A stretch of DNA of 64,000 bases from Chondrus crispus. Its lineage: Eukaryota > Rhodophyta > Florideophyceae > Gigartinales > Gigartinaceae. Every line of letters starts with the position of its first letter. Position 1 is the stretch's first letter. Position numbers and translations under genes: made by a program. Below, piece after piece: positions 21,170-32,847 of this stretch. The stretch lies in the NCBI RefSeq assembly GCF_000350225.1, contig NW_005178780.1, positions 243,838 through 307,837 of the forward strand. Direction: 5' to 3'. The notes beneath the pieces were generated by a model, which worked only from the letters and a program-made list of their open reading frames with translations, was not told the DNA's origin and did not search any database.

Positions 21170-23285
21170 CGGTAGCTGTTACCCCGACAAGCTCATCAAC
21201 TCGATTCCCAACGTGTATTACTATGCTGCGAACAATCCCTCCGAAGCAACTATCGCCAAGCGTCGTTCCTATGCAGGGACGATTTCGTACCTTACGCCTC
21301 CAGCTGAGAATGCCGGGCTGTACAAAGGTCTCAAGGAGCTCTCTGAATTGGTTGCTTCATACCAGGGACAGAAGGAAACTGGCCGTGCAGGTGGCATTGT
21401 GAACTCTATTGTTGAACTGGCGCGCCAGGTGAACATGGACAAGGATGTCCAGTTGCCCGAGGAAGACGCCAAAACGATGGACATGGAGACTCGTGACTTG
21501 CTTGTCGGCAAGATTTACAAGAAGCTCATCGAAATTGAGTCACGCCTGCTACCGTCTGGCCTTCACACCATTGGTAAGCCGCCGACAGCCCAGGAGGCTA
21601 CCGCCACACTGGTTAGTATTGCCAGTTTGGATCGTCTTGATGCAAAGGCAGAGATTTCTGTCAAGTCACTCCCTAGAGTTATGGCGGAGTCTATTGGCCG
21701 CGACATTGACGAAGTGTACAAGAACTCCGACAACGGCTTTCTAGCTGACGTGGATCTTCTTCAGAAGATTACCGAGGGCAGTCGTGCTGCTGTGACCGCC
21801 CTGGTCCAGAACTCTGTCAACGGCGAAGGGCGCATCGAGGCTGTTGCTGCGTTCAACCTCGGAGCTCTCCTCGAAAAGGTGATGGGCGTTAAGACTCCCA
21901 TGGGCGAGGCCTTGAAGGCGACAGGATTCCCTGACGTTGAGGACAAGGACATCGCGGGTATGATCGAATATCTCGAGTTTTGCTTACGACAAGTAGTTGC
22001 TGATAACGAAATGGGTGCGTTGATCAATGCCCTTGAGGGGCGGTTCATTCCACCCGGACCTGGAGGCGACCCTGTACGTAATCCGGATGTGCTACCCACC
22101 GGTAAGAACATCCACGCTCTGGACCCGCAGAGCCTTCCGACCATTGCCGCGATTGACTCGGGCAAGGTTGTTGTGGACAGACTCTTAGAACAGCAGAAGC
22201 AACAGGACGGATGTCTACCAGAGACAATCAGTGTGATGATGTGGGGGTCAGATTGCTTGAAGACTTCGGGAGAAAGTATCGCGGAGATCTACTGGCTCAT
22301 TGGGGCTAGGCCGCTTCCTGATCCTCTCGGTCGAGTGAACAAGGTTGAACTCATCCCGTTGGAAGAACTTGGTCGGCCGCGTGTGGATGTCGTTGTGAAT
22401 TGCTCAGGCGTGTTCCGTGATTTGTTCATCAACCAAATGGCCCTGATGGACAAAGCGATTAAGATGGCAGCGGAAGCTGATGAGGATGGTTCGATGAACT
22501 TTGTTCGCAAGCATGCCATCGAGCAGGCAGAGGAATTGGAGGTGAGTGTGCGAGAGGCTGCGACTCGAGTGTTCTCGAATGCTTCAGGCAGCTACTCAGC
22601 AAATGTGTCTCTTGCCATTGAGAATGGTGGATGGGAGGACGAGAACCAACTTCAAGACATGTACCTGTCTCGAAAGGGATTTGCCTTTAACGCGGACCGC
22701 CCAGGAGAGATGAAGGTGAGCCAGAAGATTTTCGAAAAGTCTCTTTCGACCGTGGATGTCACGTTCCAAAACCTTGACAGCGGTGAGATTTCATTGACTG
22801 ATGTGTCTCACTACCTGGACTCTGACCCGACGAAGGTGGTGCAGAGATTACGCAAGGATGGAAAGAAACCCAAGGCGTTCATCGCAGATACGACCACTGC
22901 TAACGCGCAAGTAAGGTCGCTGTCTGCGACGATTCGACTAGACACAAGAACTAAGTTGGTAAACCCGAAATGGATTGAGGGCAACTTGGCATCAGGATAC
23001 GAAGGTGCCCGGGAAATCGCGAAGCGTCTTCGTAACACGTACGGATTCGCGGCTACTTCTGGTGAAGTAGATAATTTTGTATTTCAAGATGCGAATGACA
23101 CGTTCATTGCGGACGAGGAGATGCAAAAACGACTTCTGGACTTGAACCCCAACAGTTTCCGTGATATGGTAACGACTTTCCTGGAGGCTGCTGGGCGAGG
23201 ATACTGGGAGGCATCAGATGACGATCTCGACCGACTTCGCGAGCTGTACAGTGATGTCGAAGACCGGATCGAGGGTGTGGAATAG
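19119..23285 (+). CDS. chlH: magnesium chelatase subunit H (plastid precursor)
   Basis: This is the 1388-residue porphyrin-binding subunit of Mg-chelatase. With ChlI and ChlD it inserts Mg2+ into protoporphyrin IX, the first committed step of chlorophyll synthesis, in the plastid. The length fits the family. Residues 1 to about 70 are Ser/Thr/Arg-rich with few acidic residues, as in a transit peptide. An N-terminal chelatase-H domain ([16 protein letters not shown] onward) follows, then the CobN/ChlH core with [20 protein letters not shown] and [19 protein letters not shown]. The gene is a single exon, starts at an ATG after a C-rich leader, and has a TATA candidate upstream and a TACAGTA motif about 80 bp after the stop. 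The identification is firm. Confidence 0.97.
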
Positions 23286-24112
23286 TCTGGCTACAATGAG
23301 AGCACATTGTACCCGATATATATCGAATCCAGTATTGATTTGTGCGGTCGATGCGACCCCGTTCTACAGTATGTAGGTTTGTAGGTTTACACTAAATCTC
23401 AAGTTTTTTTGAACTGCAGTGATGATGTTGTCGTCGGGATGAAGTCCCGTCAATAACGGTGGAGCGAGAGAAGTGGTAATGGCATGGTGTCACTCGCGCA
23501 CGGGACGGAGAAAGTAGCAATGCATGCAGTACAAGGGTACAGTAAATGAACGGCGGGGAGGGAGAAAAGTGACAAGCGCTTTGCGAGGGATGGACTGCGT
23601 TCAGGGGGAGACTTGGGGCCAGCCTTCTATTGTGCAGTCGTATTCAGACACGAAAATTCAGAATATTAAAAGTGTGATATAAATCACAAGACCTCATGAT
23701 CCAAAGAATCCCGAGGCAAGTAGTGCACAGTAGGCAAAAAGAATGGGAATCGACTAGAATCACGTATGGTCTTATGCCCGGCAGCCCGCCAAGGAGCCAA
23801 AGAAGGGGCGAGTGGGTCGAAGGGAGGAAGCAGCCGCTGTGGTTGGGAGTTGCATTTCTTTTCGCTCCATTTTCCCATCTTTTCACGTGAAGGAACCAGA
23901 AATCTGCGCGCGTGTGCAGAGAGCACACCGCATCATAACGCCCATTGTTAAAAGCACTTCCATTTTTGGCTCCATCTGTTTCGTCCCTAAAATCCCCTTT
24001 CTCCGTCACAACGTCTCGCCCTCCCCACACATCCTCATCTTAGGCTGACATCCTCGCAATTCCCGCCCCCCTCCTCCCCCCTCCCACTTTCCCCACTCTC
24101 CCTGCATCCACC
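23286..24112. other. intergenic between ChlH and ATE1
   Basis: About 830 bp holding the ChlH 3' end and the ATE1 promoter. TACAGTA motifs occur at about 23366 and 23539. A C/T-rich leader (CCCGCCCCCCTCCTCCCCCC type) directly precedes the ATE1 ATG. No coding sequence is seen. Confidence 0.6.
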
Positions 24113-26173
24113 ATGGATCCCTCGCACCCCCGCAGCCACCTCGAGTGCATCGGTACGGACCGCACGCGCTGCGGCTACTGCAAGAAGCAGTACACCTCGG
24201 CCAACTTTGGCGCGTGGGCCCACAACCTCGACGTCCGCGATTATCAGGACATGCTAGACGCCGGTTGGCGTCGCTCCGGCTCCTATCTCTACCGCCCGGA
24301 CCTCGTCACCACGTGCTGTCCCTCGTACGTCATCCGTCTGGACGCCACCCGATTCATCCCATCCTCCACCCAGAAGCGCGTGCTCAAGCGCTTGCGTCGC
24401 CACGCCAATCACCCCAGCCCCCTCTCCCCTAGCTCCTCCTCGGTTTCCAACTCGTCCGCTCTGCGCATCCCGGATCCCCCGAAAACCTTGCATGCCCCGC
24501 TTATTGGGCCTTCCGCCCTCGATGGCGGCCGTGCCAAATTGGTACGCCTCTTGTCCGACGCCACGCACGCGGCGATTGATGCTGTCTTGTGTGATTCAAA
24601 GGATGCTACCCTCTTTCCGCCGAGAGCGCTTGTGGATTCTGTCAGATCAAAGGTCAAGGTCTACCCGCCACGAGCCTCCAGTAGCACCAACAAGAAGCGA
24701 AAACGAACTCCGCCGTCGTCTGCACAACCGGAGAGCCCGTCTCTCTCCGACCCTGATACCTTGCGACTGACGAGCAATGTCGCCCTCGTCATCGCTTCGG
24801 CAGAACGGATAGCGCAACCCCCCACGCATTCGACGGAGGAAGACGTTCAGAACAGGGCCCAGGCGCGACGGAAAGGGGGTGAGAGCAATCCTCAGATGAA
24901 AGCAACTAAGCGGGTGCAGATGCGTAGGCAGATGGAATTGGCCTCATGTCTCTGTCGCCATCTCGAAGCGGCCCTGCCTGAAAACCAACACGTCGACGTC
25001 ACGGAGCCTGGCTTTCTAAATTTTTTTATATCCAACGACGAACAAGCTGGCGAAAGCACTACGTCCATGCATCACGGTGTCAGCGCTCAAAAGTGCATGG
25101 AAGTCCAGCCTGCCAAGCAGATGGGTCTTCCAGCCGGCTTGCAAATCCCGATACCACCAAGCGAGGCTCTGCTTCCACAGTTTCAAGACCCCATCACAGC
25201 CAAGACAATTCCACTCAGTCGCATCGGGTCAGATGCTTCCAGCGATAAAACAGTCGGGCCGCAAGATGTTCCTGGGCTCATGCAGACTGAAAGCTCGCAA
25301 CTTTCCGACGGGTCGAGTGAAGCAAGAAGCGCCGGTTTGCCGCGCACTGATGCGATTTTACAGGAACTCTCTGAGGGGAAATCGTTCACAATGGAACTCG
25401 TACCCGCAGAGTATCGCCAAGAAGCGTACGAGATATTCCAAAAGTATCAGATGACGGTCCATCACGAGGACGCTGACCAGTGCACAGAGGAAACATACAA
25501 GAGATTTCTTGTCGACTCTCCGCTGACAAGAGTACGTCGAGCAAGTGATGCTGAGCGATTGTATGGTTCGTACCACATGCAATACCGGTTATGTGGCAGG
25601 CTTTTCGCCGTCGGCGTTGTCGACATTCTGCCGAAGTGTTTGAGCTCTGTTTATTTGTTCTATGACCCAGAGTTTGCAAAACTTTCCCCCGGGACGCTGT
25701 CTGCTGTGAAGGAAGTGGAGTGGGTTAGGAGGGCTTCAACAATTTTTCCAACTTTGCGATATTATTATATGGGATATTATATTCATTCTTGTTCGAAGAT
25801 GAGGTATAAGGCGGCTTTCTCTCCGTCAGAGATGCTTTGTGAAGAAACAAAGAACTGGATTCCTGCTACTGATGCTCGAAGCTGTCTCGACTCTGCAACG
25901 GGGCGAGTTTTACGATTTGCGCCTGAGGGCATGCCGCCGGCTCCTCATGCAGAGGACTTTCGGATTGATGACGAAACTGGGCAGTTGACTGGGGACGCTA
26001 TATTTCAGGTCAACTTAGAACGCGATGGCTACCGAATGTTGCCGTACCGCCTGCTTGATGGGATGCTACAAATGCAGTTGCCAAGACAACGAGAAGCCGT
26101 CTTGCAAAGACTGCGGACTTTTATTCGGCTTGTAGGAAAGGTGAATTACAAGAATTATGTCCACTTACTGTAG
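24113..26173 (+). CDS. ATE1: arginyl-tRNA--protein transferase
   Basis: This 686-residue enzyme transfers Arg from Arg-tRNA to N-terminal Asp, Glu or oxidised Cys, creating degrons for the Arg/N-degron pathway in cytosol and nucleus. The N-terminal domain has the conserved cysteines (CGYCKKQ and TCCP) with DYQDMLDAGWRRSGSYLYRP. The C-terminal domain has GSYHMQYRLCGRLFAVGVVD, FYDPEF and YYYMGYYIHSCSKMRYKA, all typical of ATE1. The two are separated by a long Ser/Pro/Lys-rich linker (about residues 95-410), which makes the protein longer than the usual 500-630 residues. It starts at an ATG in ACCATGG context. It converges on the methyltransferase gene 170 bp downstream. Confidence 0.95.
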   Translation: MDPSHPRSHLECIGTDRTRCGYCKKQYTSANFGAWAHNLDVRDYQDMLDAGWRRSGSYLYRPDLVTTCCPSYVIRLDATRFIPSSTQKRVLKRLRRHANHPSPLSPSSSSVSNSSALRIPDPPKTLHAPLIGPSALDGGRAKLVRLLSDATHAAIDAVLCDSKDATLFPPRALVDSVRSKVKVYPPRASSSTNKKRKRTPPSSAQPESPSLSDPDTLRLTSNVALVIASAERIAQPPTHSTEEDVQNRAQARRKGGESNPQMKATKRVQMRRQMELASCLCRHLEAALPENQHVDVTEPGFLNFFISNDEQAGESTTSMHHGVSAQKCMEVQPAKQMGLPAGLQIPIPPSEALLPQFQDPITAKTIPLSRIGSDASSDKTVGPQDVPGLMQTESSQLSDGSSEARSAGLPRTDAILQELSEGKSFTMELVPAEYRQEAYEIFQKYQMTVHHEDADQCTEETYKRFLVDSPLTRVRRASDAERLYGSYHMQYRLCGRLFAVGVVDILPKCLSSVYLFYDPEFAKLSPGTLSAVKEVEWVRRASTIFPTLRYYYMGYYIHSCSKMRYKAAFSPSEMLCEETKNWIPATDARSCLDSATGRVLRFAPEGMPPAPHAEDFRIDDETGQLTGDAIFQVNLERDGYRMLPYRLLDGMLQMQLPRQREAVLQRLRTFIRLVGKVNYKNYVHLL

Positions 26174-26343
26174 ATAGCATATTCAAGAAAGCGACTGGCT
26201 TCCGCTTTTCGGGTATTTTTAAATCTTCCATAGAATTCAATATGCTTTCTTGTCAGAGACTTGCTTTGAGTGAGGCATTTGTGACAGTGGGTAATTTAAA
26301 GAAGGGTCCTAGATTAATTTGTTTCACAGGTGCAAACCCTTGC

Positions 26344-27369
26344 CTACGCTTCTTTCCGGCGAATGAAAAGCGCCGCGTACAAGATTATTAAGAAGGGTAA
26401 GACAAAGTAATAACCGCCCGCAAGAACCCCAATGAACCACTTTGGTAAAAACAACAGCCGATCGATGAGCGACAACTCCCTCTGCCTCGACTCCAGCATC
26501 TCCCCCATTTGCAGCGGACTCTCCAACGGTCCCTGTGCCGGCTTAGTCCCCGTCACTGTCAAGCCCATAATTAGCCCGTGTTGGCGCACGCCTTTGTACG
26601 CACTGGGACCAATATAAGATACCTCGAGGTTCGTGAACCCGGCTGCCGTGAACCACTTGATATACTCCGACTCCATGGGAAAGAGCATCCACAAGTCGCA
26701 CCAAAAGCGCGAAAACCAATTGGTTGCCCGCACGGGCCCGATCATAGTCGCCACACCGCCAGGCTTCAACACGCGGTACGCCTCCTTGATGCCCCTCTGG
26801 GGCTCCGGCCAGTACTCGATCGAGCCTGCTGACGTGTAGCGGTCAAACTCCCCGCTCTGGAACGGCAAATTCTCGGCGTCACCTTCCACGAAAGTCACGC
26901 CCTTGAGACTCTCCTTTGCCTTTGCCTTGGCCATCTGGTGCGGGCTCTGATCAAGCAAGGTGATATTCTTGGTATCAATGTACTGTGCGACGCCCTCCGT
27001 ACAGAAGCCCGTTCCACCACCGACGTCGACGGTTTTCAAGTCGCGGCCAGGGCACTCAAGCATAGCCTGGGTGAGCGAGCGGTCGCGCATCTCCTTGGTC
27101 CAATGGAAGGGGTTGACGATGGTATCGTACACGATGGAAAGGAAACGGTAAAACCAGAAAGCCTCGCGCTTGTGCTGGATGAGACCCCGGCCGCGGCGCT
27201 CGGGCTCGTCCGGTTTGCCCGTGGCAGCGGTCATGCGGGCACGGCGGACAGAGCTTGGGAGAGAACGGTGCACGATAGGGGTGGGGGCGGCGAAACGCGG
27301 CGTGAGGGAGGAGCTGGTGGAGGAGAGAGGGACCGTGGACAACGGGGTGACAAAAGCGGCGGAGGGCAT
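26344..27369 (-). CDS. VTE3: MPBQ/MSBQ methyltransferase (plastid precursor)
   Basis: This 341-residue SAM-dependent methyltransferase of the plant VTE3 type methylates 2-methyl-6-phytyl- and 2-methyl-6-solanesyl-benzoquinol, in tocopherol and plastoquinone synthesis at the plastid inner envelope. The Ser/Thr/Pro/Arg-rich first ~45 residues look like a transit peptide. Class I motifs are VDVGGGTGFCTEGVA, LLDQSP, GDAENLPF and YRVLKPGG. YDTIVNPFHWTKEMRD is characteristic of the family. A C-terminal membrane anchor (YYFVLPFLIILYAALFIRR) matches VTE3 architecture. ATG at 27369. Some green-lineage-like algae keep a different (cyanobacterial) enzyme; this one is VTE3-like. Confidence 0.93.
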   Translation of the reverse strand: MPSAAFVTPLSTVPLSSTSSSLTPRFAAPTPIVHRSLPSSVRRARMTAATGKPDEPERRGRGLIQHKREAFWFYRFLSIVYDTIVNPFHWTKEMRDRSLTQAMLECPGRDLKTVDVGGGTGFCTEGVAQYIDTKNITLLDQSPHQMAKAKAKESLKGVTFVEGDAENLPFQSGEFDRYTSAGSIEYWPEPQRGIKEAYRVLKPGGVATMIGPVRATNWFSRFWCDLWMLFPMESEYIKWFTAAGFTNLEVSYIGPSAYKGVRQHGLIMGLTVTGTKPAQGPLESPLQMGEMLESRQRELSLIDRLLFLPKWFIGVLAGGYYFVLPFLIILYAALFIRRKEA

Positions 27370-29516
27370 GGTGGTGGAGGGGGGTGGCGGGACGACTTGG
27401 GGTCGAGGGTGGAGGCGCCGGGAGTCGTTGCCGCGAGTCGTTGCCGCGAGTGTGGGATGAGCGTAGAAGAAAGTTTGGTGAGGTCAGGGAAGAGGAGGAG
27501 AGTGAAGACAGGACGGATGAGGAGAGTGAGGAGGCGGAGATTGGGACACCATTGTCGGTGAGCGGGGAGTGAAGCGGCTGGATGTGACCGGTGTGGGCGG
27601 TGTGGGGTCAGAAAGTGCATGCGAAAGGCAGTGCGAGCCATTCGTTTACATGCCTGCCGTTGCTTGCCACCAATGGCTGAATGCGATGGCGCTTTAGATC
27701 CCAAACCCTGTACCAGTGGTTAGTACACAGGGGTCGTACAGTGATTGGATGATAGCTGTTCTGCTGCCTGCCACAGTACGACTGCTTCTTGAAACCTTCG
27801 GATGTTTTTCAAAATAATTCAAACATTGGTTTGGTCATGCAGACGACCTGCGTGTCAAATGAACACCTGAACTCGTGACTCGTGAGGGCTGTAGAGCAAT
27901 GCCGTCGACAAGCGTTGATGATGTGTTTGTGAGCAGGCTGGAGGTGTGAGGACTTGTTCGAGGTCAAGAGCAACCTACTCACACGACAAAAAATGCCCCT
28001 GAGTACTGTCAGGCTTTGCAGACTTGCTCAACAGAGTCGACATATGGAGAGGATTTCAGCCCATCCCTCCCGCTGAACTTGTCATAAATTGCCGTCATAA
28101 ATTGCACGCCCGAAAAAAACCACAGGCTGCCCCATTCCTCACCGGCATGCTTCAGTATCAATACCAATAGCATCCAATACTGTGCAAGGACGCGCAGCCG
28201 TAGACAAAAGCGAGCCAGCCCTTTCCTTGCCGCTCTAACACACCCCTCCGCTCTCCCCCGGAGGCGTTGAACGAGGTAGTGAAGAAAAAAAGATGCCGAT
28301 TATTGCACACGCCACCATCCGCACTCTTGCCCTCTTGAATGGTCCGAACCTGGCACGCTCCCCTCATATGGGCGACAATGCGACACGTGTAAGGGAAATG
28401 TGGGAGGCAGATGCAGCGCAACCAATGAAATTGCAGCGCCAGGTACCCGAAATTCGGGAGGGATTCCGCTGGCGGAGGCGTAAGCATTTTAAGGCGCTTT
28501 CTCCCAGTGGCGTGGACGCATCCGACGCCACTTTTCACCGTAGAAAAAGGAGGGCGCGACATGGTGGAGGTGGTATCGATTGAGGTTCATGCGGGCTTGG
28601 AAGCAAGCGGGGAAGCTGCGGTGGGAAGCACCGTTATTTTATATGAGAACAGTATTGTACCACGAAGATGGTAGAGTGGAGTATTCGTGTACGTCGCAGT
28701 TTAGATTGCTTGCATCGAACATGAGTGAAGATGTGTACCCATGCGCGTCAGAGGCTTCCTCACAACTTGAAGGCCGGCGTTTTGGTGAACGAAGCGAGAT
28801 GTGTGTGGCCAAAGAGCACAGCGGGCAAAACGGGCATCCTGGGGGCGGGGGCCAATGTCGCCGTGAGGGCGTACTGCAGCCGGCGGTGCGTGGAATGGCG
28901 CGAAACGCTCGGGGGGCCTTACGGGCAGAAGAGCTGAGGGTGGGGGCATCTCGGCCCCGAGCGGACCGATGCTGGACCAATTTTGATGGCTTGTTAGAAG
29001 GCAGCCGCTTGGCGCCGCCACGTGGCGACCCGATCGGGGGAGAAGAGATCGCCGAGCGGGCCGCCGTACCGCCCGTTACACGGGTGCAGCGTGGGAGGAA
29101 TGGGCCGGCGGCGACGGGTGCTGGAAGCTGGAACGGAAGAATGAATTTCCGCTGGGGGGGGTGCTTGAGTGGGCGTGAAAAGAGGATAAATTTTGCGCTT
29201 TCGTTTCAAAGTCATCGCAGAGGAGCGAGGGCGCAAAACGAGGCGGGGACCGACCTTGAGATCCTGCTCCGCATGCCCTGTTAGACCGGCCGAGTGCCTT
29301 CCATTCGAGCTGCCCGTGGAATGCGCCCTATCTACAGCTTTTAACTCCCCTCTCTGCCCAAGGCCCCCCACCCCCCCCCTCACCCCGTTTTCATCTTCAC
29401 CCTCCCCCCTCGCTCCTCACACCGTGCACGCTTCTACCTCGTCCCACTTCCCACTGCCCCTTCCGTCCAGTACCCGTCGTGGTGCCCCTACGAGTGAGCG
29501 AGCGGCACCCGAGCAG
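27370..29516. other. divergent intergenic region between VTE3 and the WD40 gene
   Basis: About 2.1 kb that must contain both promoters. Frames on both strands around 28158-28562 and 28580-29284 are open but look compositional, not coding. The last 200 bp before the WD40 ATG are pyrimidine-rich with long C runs, like the leaders of ChlH and ATE1. Confidence 0.5.
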
Positions 29517-32381
29517 ATGGCGTTGTCCCGCTCGGCGTCCCGCTTCTCCGCTCTCCCCATCTCACTTTTCGCCCCTCCCGCAAGCGTATATGATGCCGCA
29601 TGTCATGCCCTGGCAATCTCCACTCGACACGAAGTACGACGCCTCCTCGCCACACCCCCTGTTCCCGTTTTTCACACCGCCCGCCTAGCCTTTCCGGATG
29701 CCCACGCAGTCGCCCTCTGCGTCGCCTTACTCGCGAGCCATGGCGCCAACTCCACGTTAGTCCACCGTTTTCTAACTACTTGGACAACTGCGTATAGTCT
29801 TCCCTATCCCCTCCCCTTTCCCAACGACCAAACCCCCACCCCGAAACGCCCGCGCTCCCGATGGCTCTCACTCGACTTTTCCAGCAACCGCTCTCTTTCT
29901 CCGCGTGGAGCGTCCGCCATCCTCGCCGCTTGTCTTTTGCTTCCAGCTGGCACCCCCGTTGAACTCAGTATCCATGACTGTCCCAAACTCTCTTCCCTAA
30001 CGCTTACCCCTTGGCTCCCGCTTCTATCGTCGGCGCGCTCATGTGCCACTTTGGTCGGACTCAGACTTGACTCGTGTCCTTTGCGAATGTTGCCATTAGA
30101 CACACTCCGCCAGCTTCCCGACATACGCTGGATATCCCTTCGCTACACCGGCTTTTCTAATCTATGGCGATGTGCAGAGGTCTTCGCCGGCCTCCGAAAA
30201 CTAACTGCCGCTCTCGTTAGCGGCACCGAGAGCCGCGGACATGATCAGAGGCAGCTCGATGACATGAGGGAATTTTGCAGGAAGGCAATGCATGCAATTG
30301 GTTTCGATGCCGGCAATGTTGCCTCCCATGCCTTGACAAGCATTTCTACAGCTCTCGATAGACGGCGGGAGGCTTCTATTGAGGACATTCCCTTCTCGTA
30401 TATCGCTCCCCCGACAAATCATCCTGCGAAAGCTGCATTGCTCGTCTCGCAGCAGGAAAGTGTTTTGTCTGGCTATGGCAGACGTCAACGCATGGCTCGC
30501 GCACAGACGGTTCAGGCGGAAGCCAGTCTCAGCGGCGAACATGACTTGCTCAATGCCTCGCATATGGCTGCAATGCGCGAGCAGGGACCGTCTGGCGCGA
30601 GAAGCCTGTATGCCCCAGTTGTGCGAAAGCCTTTCTTTTGGGACTTTATGGTTGTGAAGGCACGCGAGTCTCTCAAACTTCTCGATGGTATTAGAATCAC
30701 GCCTCAGAAACGCGACGAAGCCAAGAGAACAGTCATGCACAACTTCGAGGGGTTTAATGAAGCTGGAGAAGTACCTGCCAATACGCCTATCACTGGTCTT
30801 CTTCGATTGCGTGAAGAGGGCTTGTCGAAATCCAGCAGTCTGTGTCGCAAGGTCTCTGTGCCGTCTGCTGCAATGCGAAAGAAGAAAAGGCGCCGCACGA
30901 CGGAACTTTCCCCCAAGGTTGTAGACATAATGGCCACTGTACATGCCGCAGGTTTTCCGACCACTTCTGTCCCCGCAACAGTTTGTCCTTCTACGAATGC
31001 CAACATTCATCTCGGCGCAGCTAAAGCGACAGCCGACCGCAGAATCCTCATCCCACAGTCATCCACATTCACCGGGACCCCGGAATCTTCAGGCATGGAC
31101 GGCTCATCTTCCCCAGATTCAGACAAGAGTAGTTCCCAGAGTCGCGTCGCATCTTGGTACCATGCAGCAGAAAGTGACTTTCGCAGCCGGTGTAAATTTC
31201 TGAGGGCCGGTTGTCGGGGCTATAGTGAGGGTGACTTTGAGGCATCTGTATCCGCAGCTTTGCTTAAGAGGCCTGGGGCCCCTCGCATCCAGTACTTGGA
31301 TCAATGGCAAGATCGACCGCGTCAATTTGAATACAATCCCGCAAGGCCATCAGAGCTGGTGTACGGGACGGAAGACGGTTATGTTGTGCTCATTGATCAG
31401 GAAACGGGAGAGGTGAAAGGCTCGTGTCTGAGTGGCGGTGGGCGAGGCAGTCGTCGGGCAGGTCAGGTCATTCCGCAGTCATCTGACTTGAACTTGCTGT
31501 CGTCCTTATATCGACCTGATGCTTCTCTGTGCCTTGGGACACGTAAGGCTGCCGTATACGGCCTATCGTGGCTAAACAACTCAAGCGATATGTTGCTGTC
31601 AGGAAGTAACGACGGGGCCATTCATGTGTACAACGTGCACTGGATGCGAAGTGGAGAAAGAGGCGGCTGTGTGTACGCGTGCGATACCTTTTCTCAAATT
31701 ACATCACTTCACGTAGCCTGCGATGACGTTAAGTTCGCCGTTAGCGGGTACCAAAAACATGTGGGCATTTTTGACCTGGGTACGGGGCGACAGACTGAAA
31801 TGATGAGAGAGTGCCACAAGCAACCAATTAACGTCATCAGGTTTGCACATAGCAATCCTAATATCCTGGTGACAGCTAGCTTCGACGAACACGTCAAGAA
31901 GTGGGACTTGCGAGAATCGTGCGTGGGGGGAGCGCGGCGTCCACTTTTCCAGATCCGAAGTGGAACAGACAACGTTACGGCTTGTTTTTCTCCTGACGAT
32001 TCCCGACTGTTGGTATCTGCGGTGGATAATGATGTCAGACAGTATCACGCGGATGATGGGCGCCTTGAGCTCGAATTTAACATTCCCAAAAGCGGTGCAA
32101 ATGTCAACTACACGCGGTCCTACTACATGAACGATCGTGACTACATCATAACGGGCTCGTCGATGGAGAATGTAGTGCGTGTATATAATGCTAAGACCGG
32201 GTCCTTTTTCAGAGAGATTGACATGGATGATAGAGAGACGGTAGGGACGACGAAGCGTCGCTTGTGTGTACAAACGCTGAGGGCGAACCCGGGAAGAAAG
32301 TTCAACTTCTCTGCACTGCTTGCCGCAAACCCTGGCACAGTTCAAGGAGTGATTGCGTGCGCTGATCTTCATCGGAGGTAG
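29517..32381 (+). CDS. LRR/WD40-repeat protein with DWD box (putative DDB1-CUL4 substrate receptor)
   Basis: A 954-residue protein. The N-terminal third has leucine-rich repeat-like segments (RWLSLDFSSNRSLSPRGASA, LVGLRLDSCPLRMLPLDTL). The middle is Ser/Arg-rich. The last ~340 residues form WD40 repeats starting at RPRQFEYNPARPSELVYGTE. One repeat, NILVTASFDEHVKKWDLRES (about nt 31856-31917), fits the DWD box used to bind DDB1 in CUL4 E3 ligases. The layout resembles plant LRR-WD40 proteins of the DHU1 type (UV-B response), which is recall, not alignment. An open frame extends upstream, but 29517 is its first ATG. Confidence 0.75.
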   Translation: MALSRSASRFSALPISLFAPPASVYDAACHALAISTRHEVRRLLATPPVPVFHTARLAFPDAHAVALCVALLASHGANSTLVHRFLTTWTTAYSLPYPLPFPNDQTPTPKRPRSRWLSLDFSSNRSLSPRGASAILAACLLLPAGTPVELSIHDCPKLSSLTLTPWLPLLSSARSCATLVGLRLDSCPLRMLPLDTLRQLPDIRWISLRYTGFSNLWRCAEVFAGLRKLTAALVSGTESRGHDQRQLDDMREFCRKAMHAIGFDAGNVASHALTSISTALDRRREASIEDIPFSYIAPPTNHPAKAALLVSQQESVLSGYGRRQRMARAQTVQAEASLSGEHDLLNASHMAAMREQGPSGARSLYAPVVRKPFFWDFMVVKARESLKLLDGIRITPQKRDEAKRTVMHNFEGFNEAGEVPANTPITGLLRLREEGLSKSSSLCRKVSVPSAAMRKKKRRRTTELSPKVVDIMATVHAAGFPTTSVPATVCPSTNANIHLGAAKATADRRILIPQSSTFTGTPESSGMDGSSSPDSDKSSSQSRVASWYHAAESDFRSRCKFLRAGCRGYSEGDFEASVSAALLKRPGAPRIQYLDQWQDRPRQFEYNPARPSELVYGTEDGYVVLIDQETGEVKGSCLSGGGRGSRRAGQVIPQSSDLNLLSSLYRPDASLCLGTRKAAVYGLSWLNNSSDMLLSGSNDGAIHVYNVHWMRSGERGGCVYACDTFSQITSLHVACDDVKFAVSGYQKHVGIFDLGTGRQTEMMRECHKQPINVIRFAHSNPNILVTASFDEHVKKWDLRESCVGGARRPLFQIRSGTDNVTACFSPDDSRLLVSAVDNDVRQYHADDGRLELEFNIPKSGANVNYTRSYYMNDRDYIITGSSMENVVRVYNAKTGSFFREIDMDDRETVGTTKRRLCVQTLRANPGRKFNFSALLAANPGTVQGVIACADLHRR

Positions 32382-32748
32382 GAAAGCAAATTATTTTCAT
32401 CGCGTCCGTGTTTTGCTGTGACTCTAGGCGGTACGGAAATCGTCGCACGTGCCGCTACAAATTTGGAATGTGGACATCTGTGGTCTTTCAGGAAAAACAA
32501 CTGGCTCATCAAGTTGTTAGATATCCTCCGAATTCTCCGTCCTCAACGTATCGCCGTTTTCTGCTATGGCGCTTTAGCGAATCGGTCGTATTGGTGACGG
32601 TGCACTAAATTGTAAAGTAGTAGTGCATCCTCCCCCTGTAACAAATTTTTGATAAATTTTAACATGTTTGATCAGGTTGACACCACTTCGGTCCTCTAGC
32701 TAGTGCTCCATCGGATCGCTGCAATGGTCCTCACGCTCTGTCCTCCGG

Positions 32749-32754
32749 TATATA
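32749..32754 (+). promoter_or_regulatory. TATA box candidate of TRAPPC4
   Basis: TATATA within GGTATATATACC, 94 bp upstream of the TRAPPC4 ATG, similar in spacing to the ChlH TATA candidate. Confidence 0.45.
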
Positions 32755-32847
32755 TACCATACGGTATCCATCACTGCAGGTTTGCAGGACACTTCTCGGT
32801 AGCTAAATTTTTCCGCTGCGCCGGAGGAACTTCTCACACCTGCAGAG

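Noticed and set aside
28580..29284. 234-residue plus frame upstream of the WD40 gene
   Set aside because: Overlaps another open frame on the opposite strand, lacks any domain, and lies in the expected promoter region.
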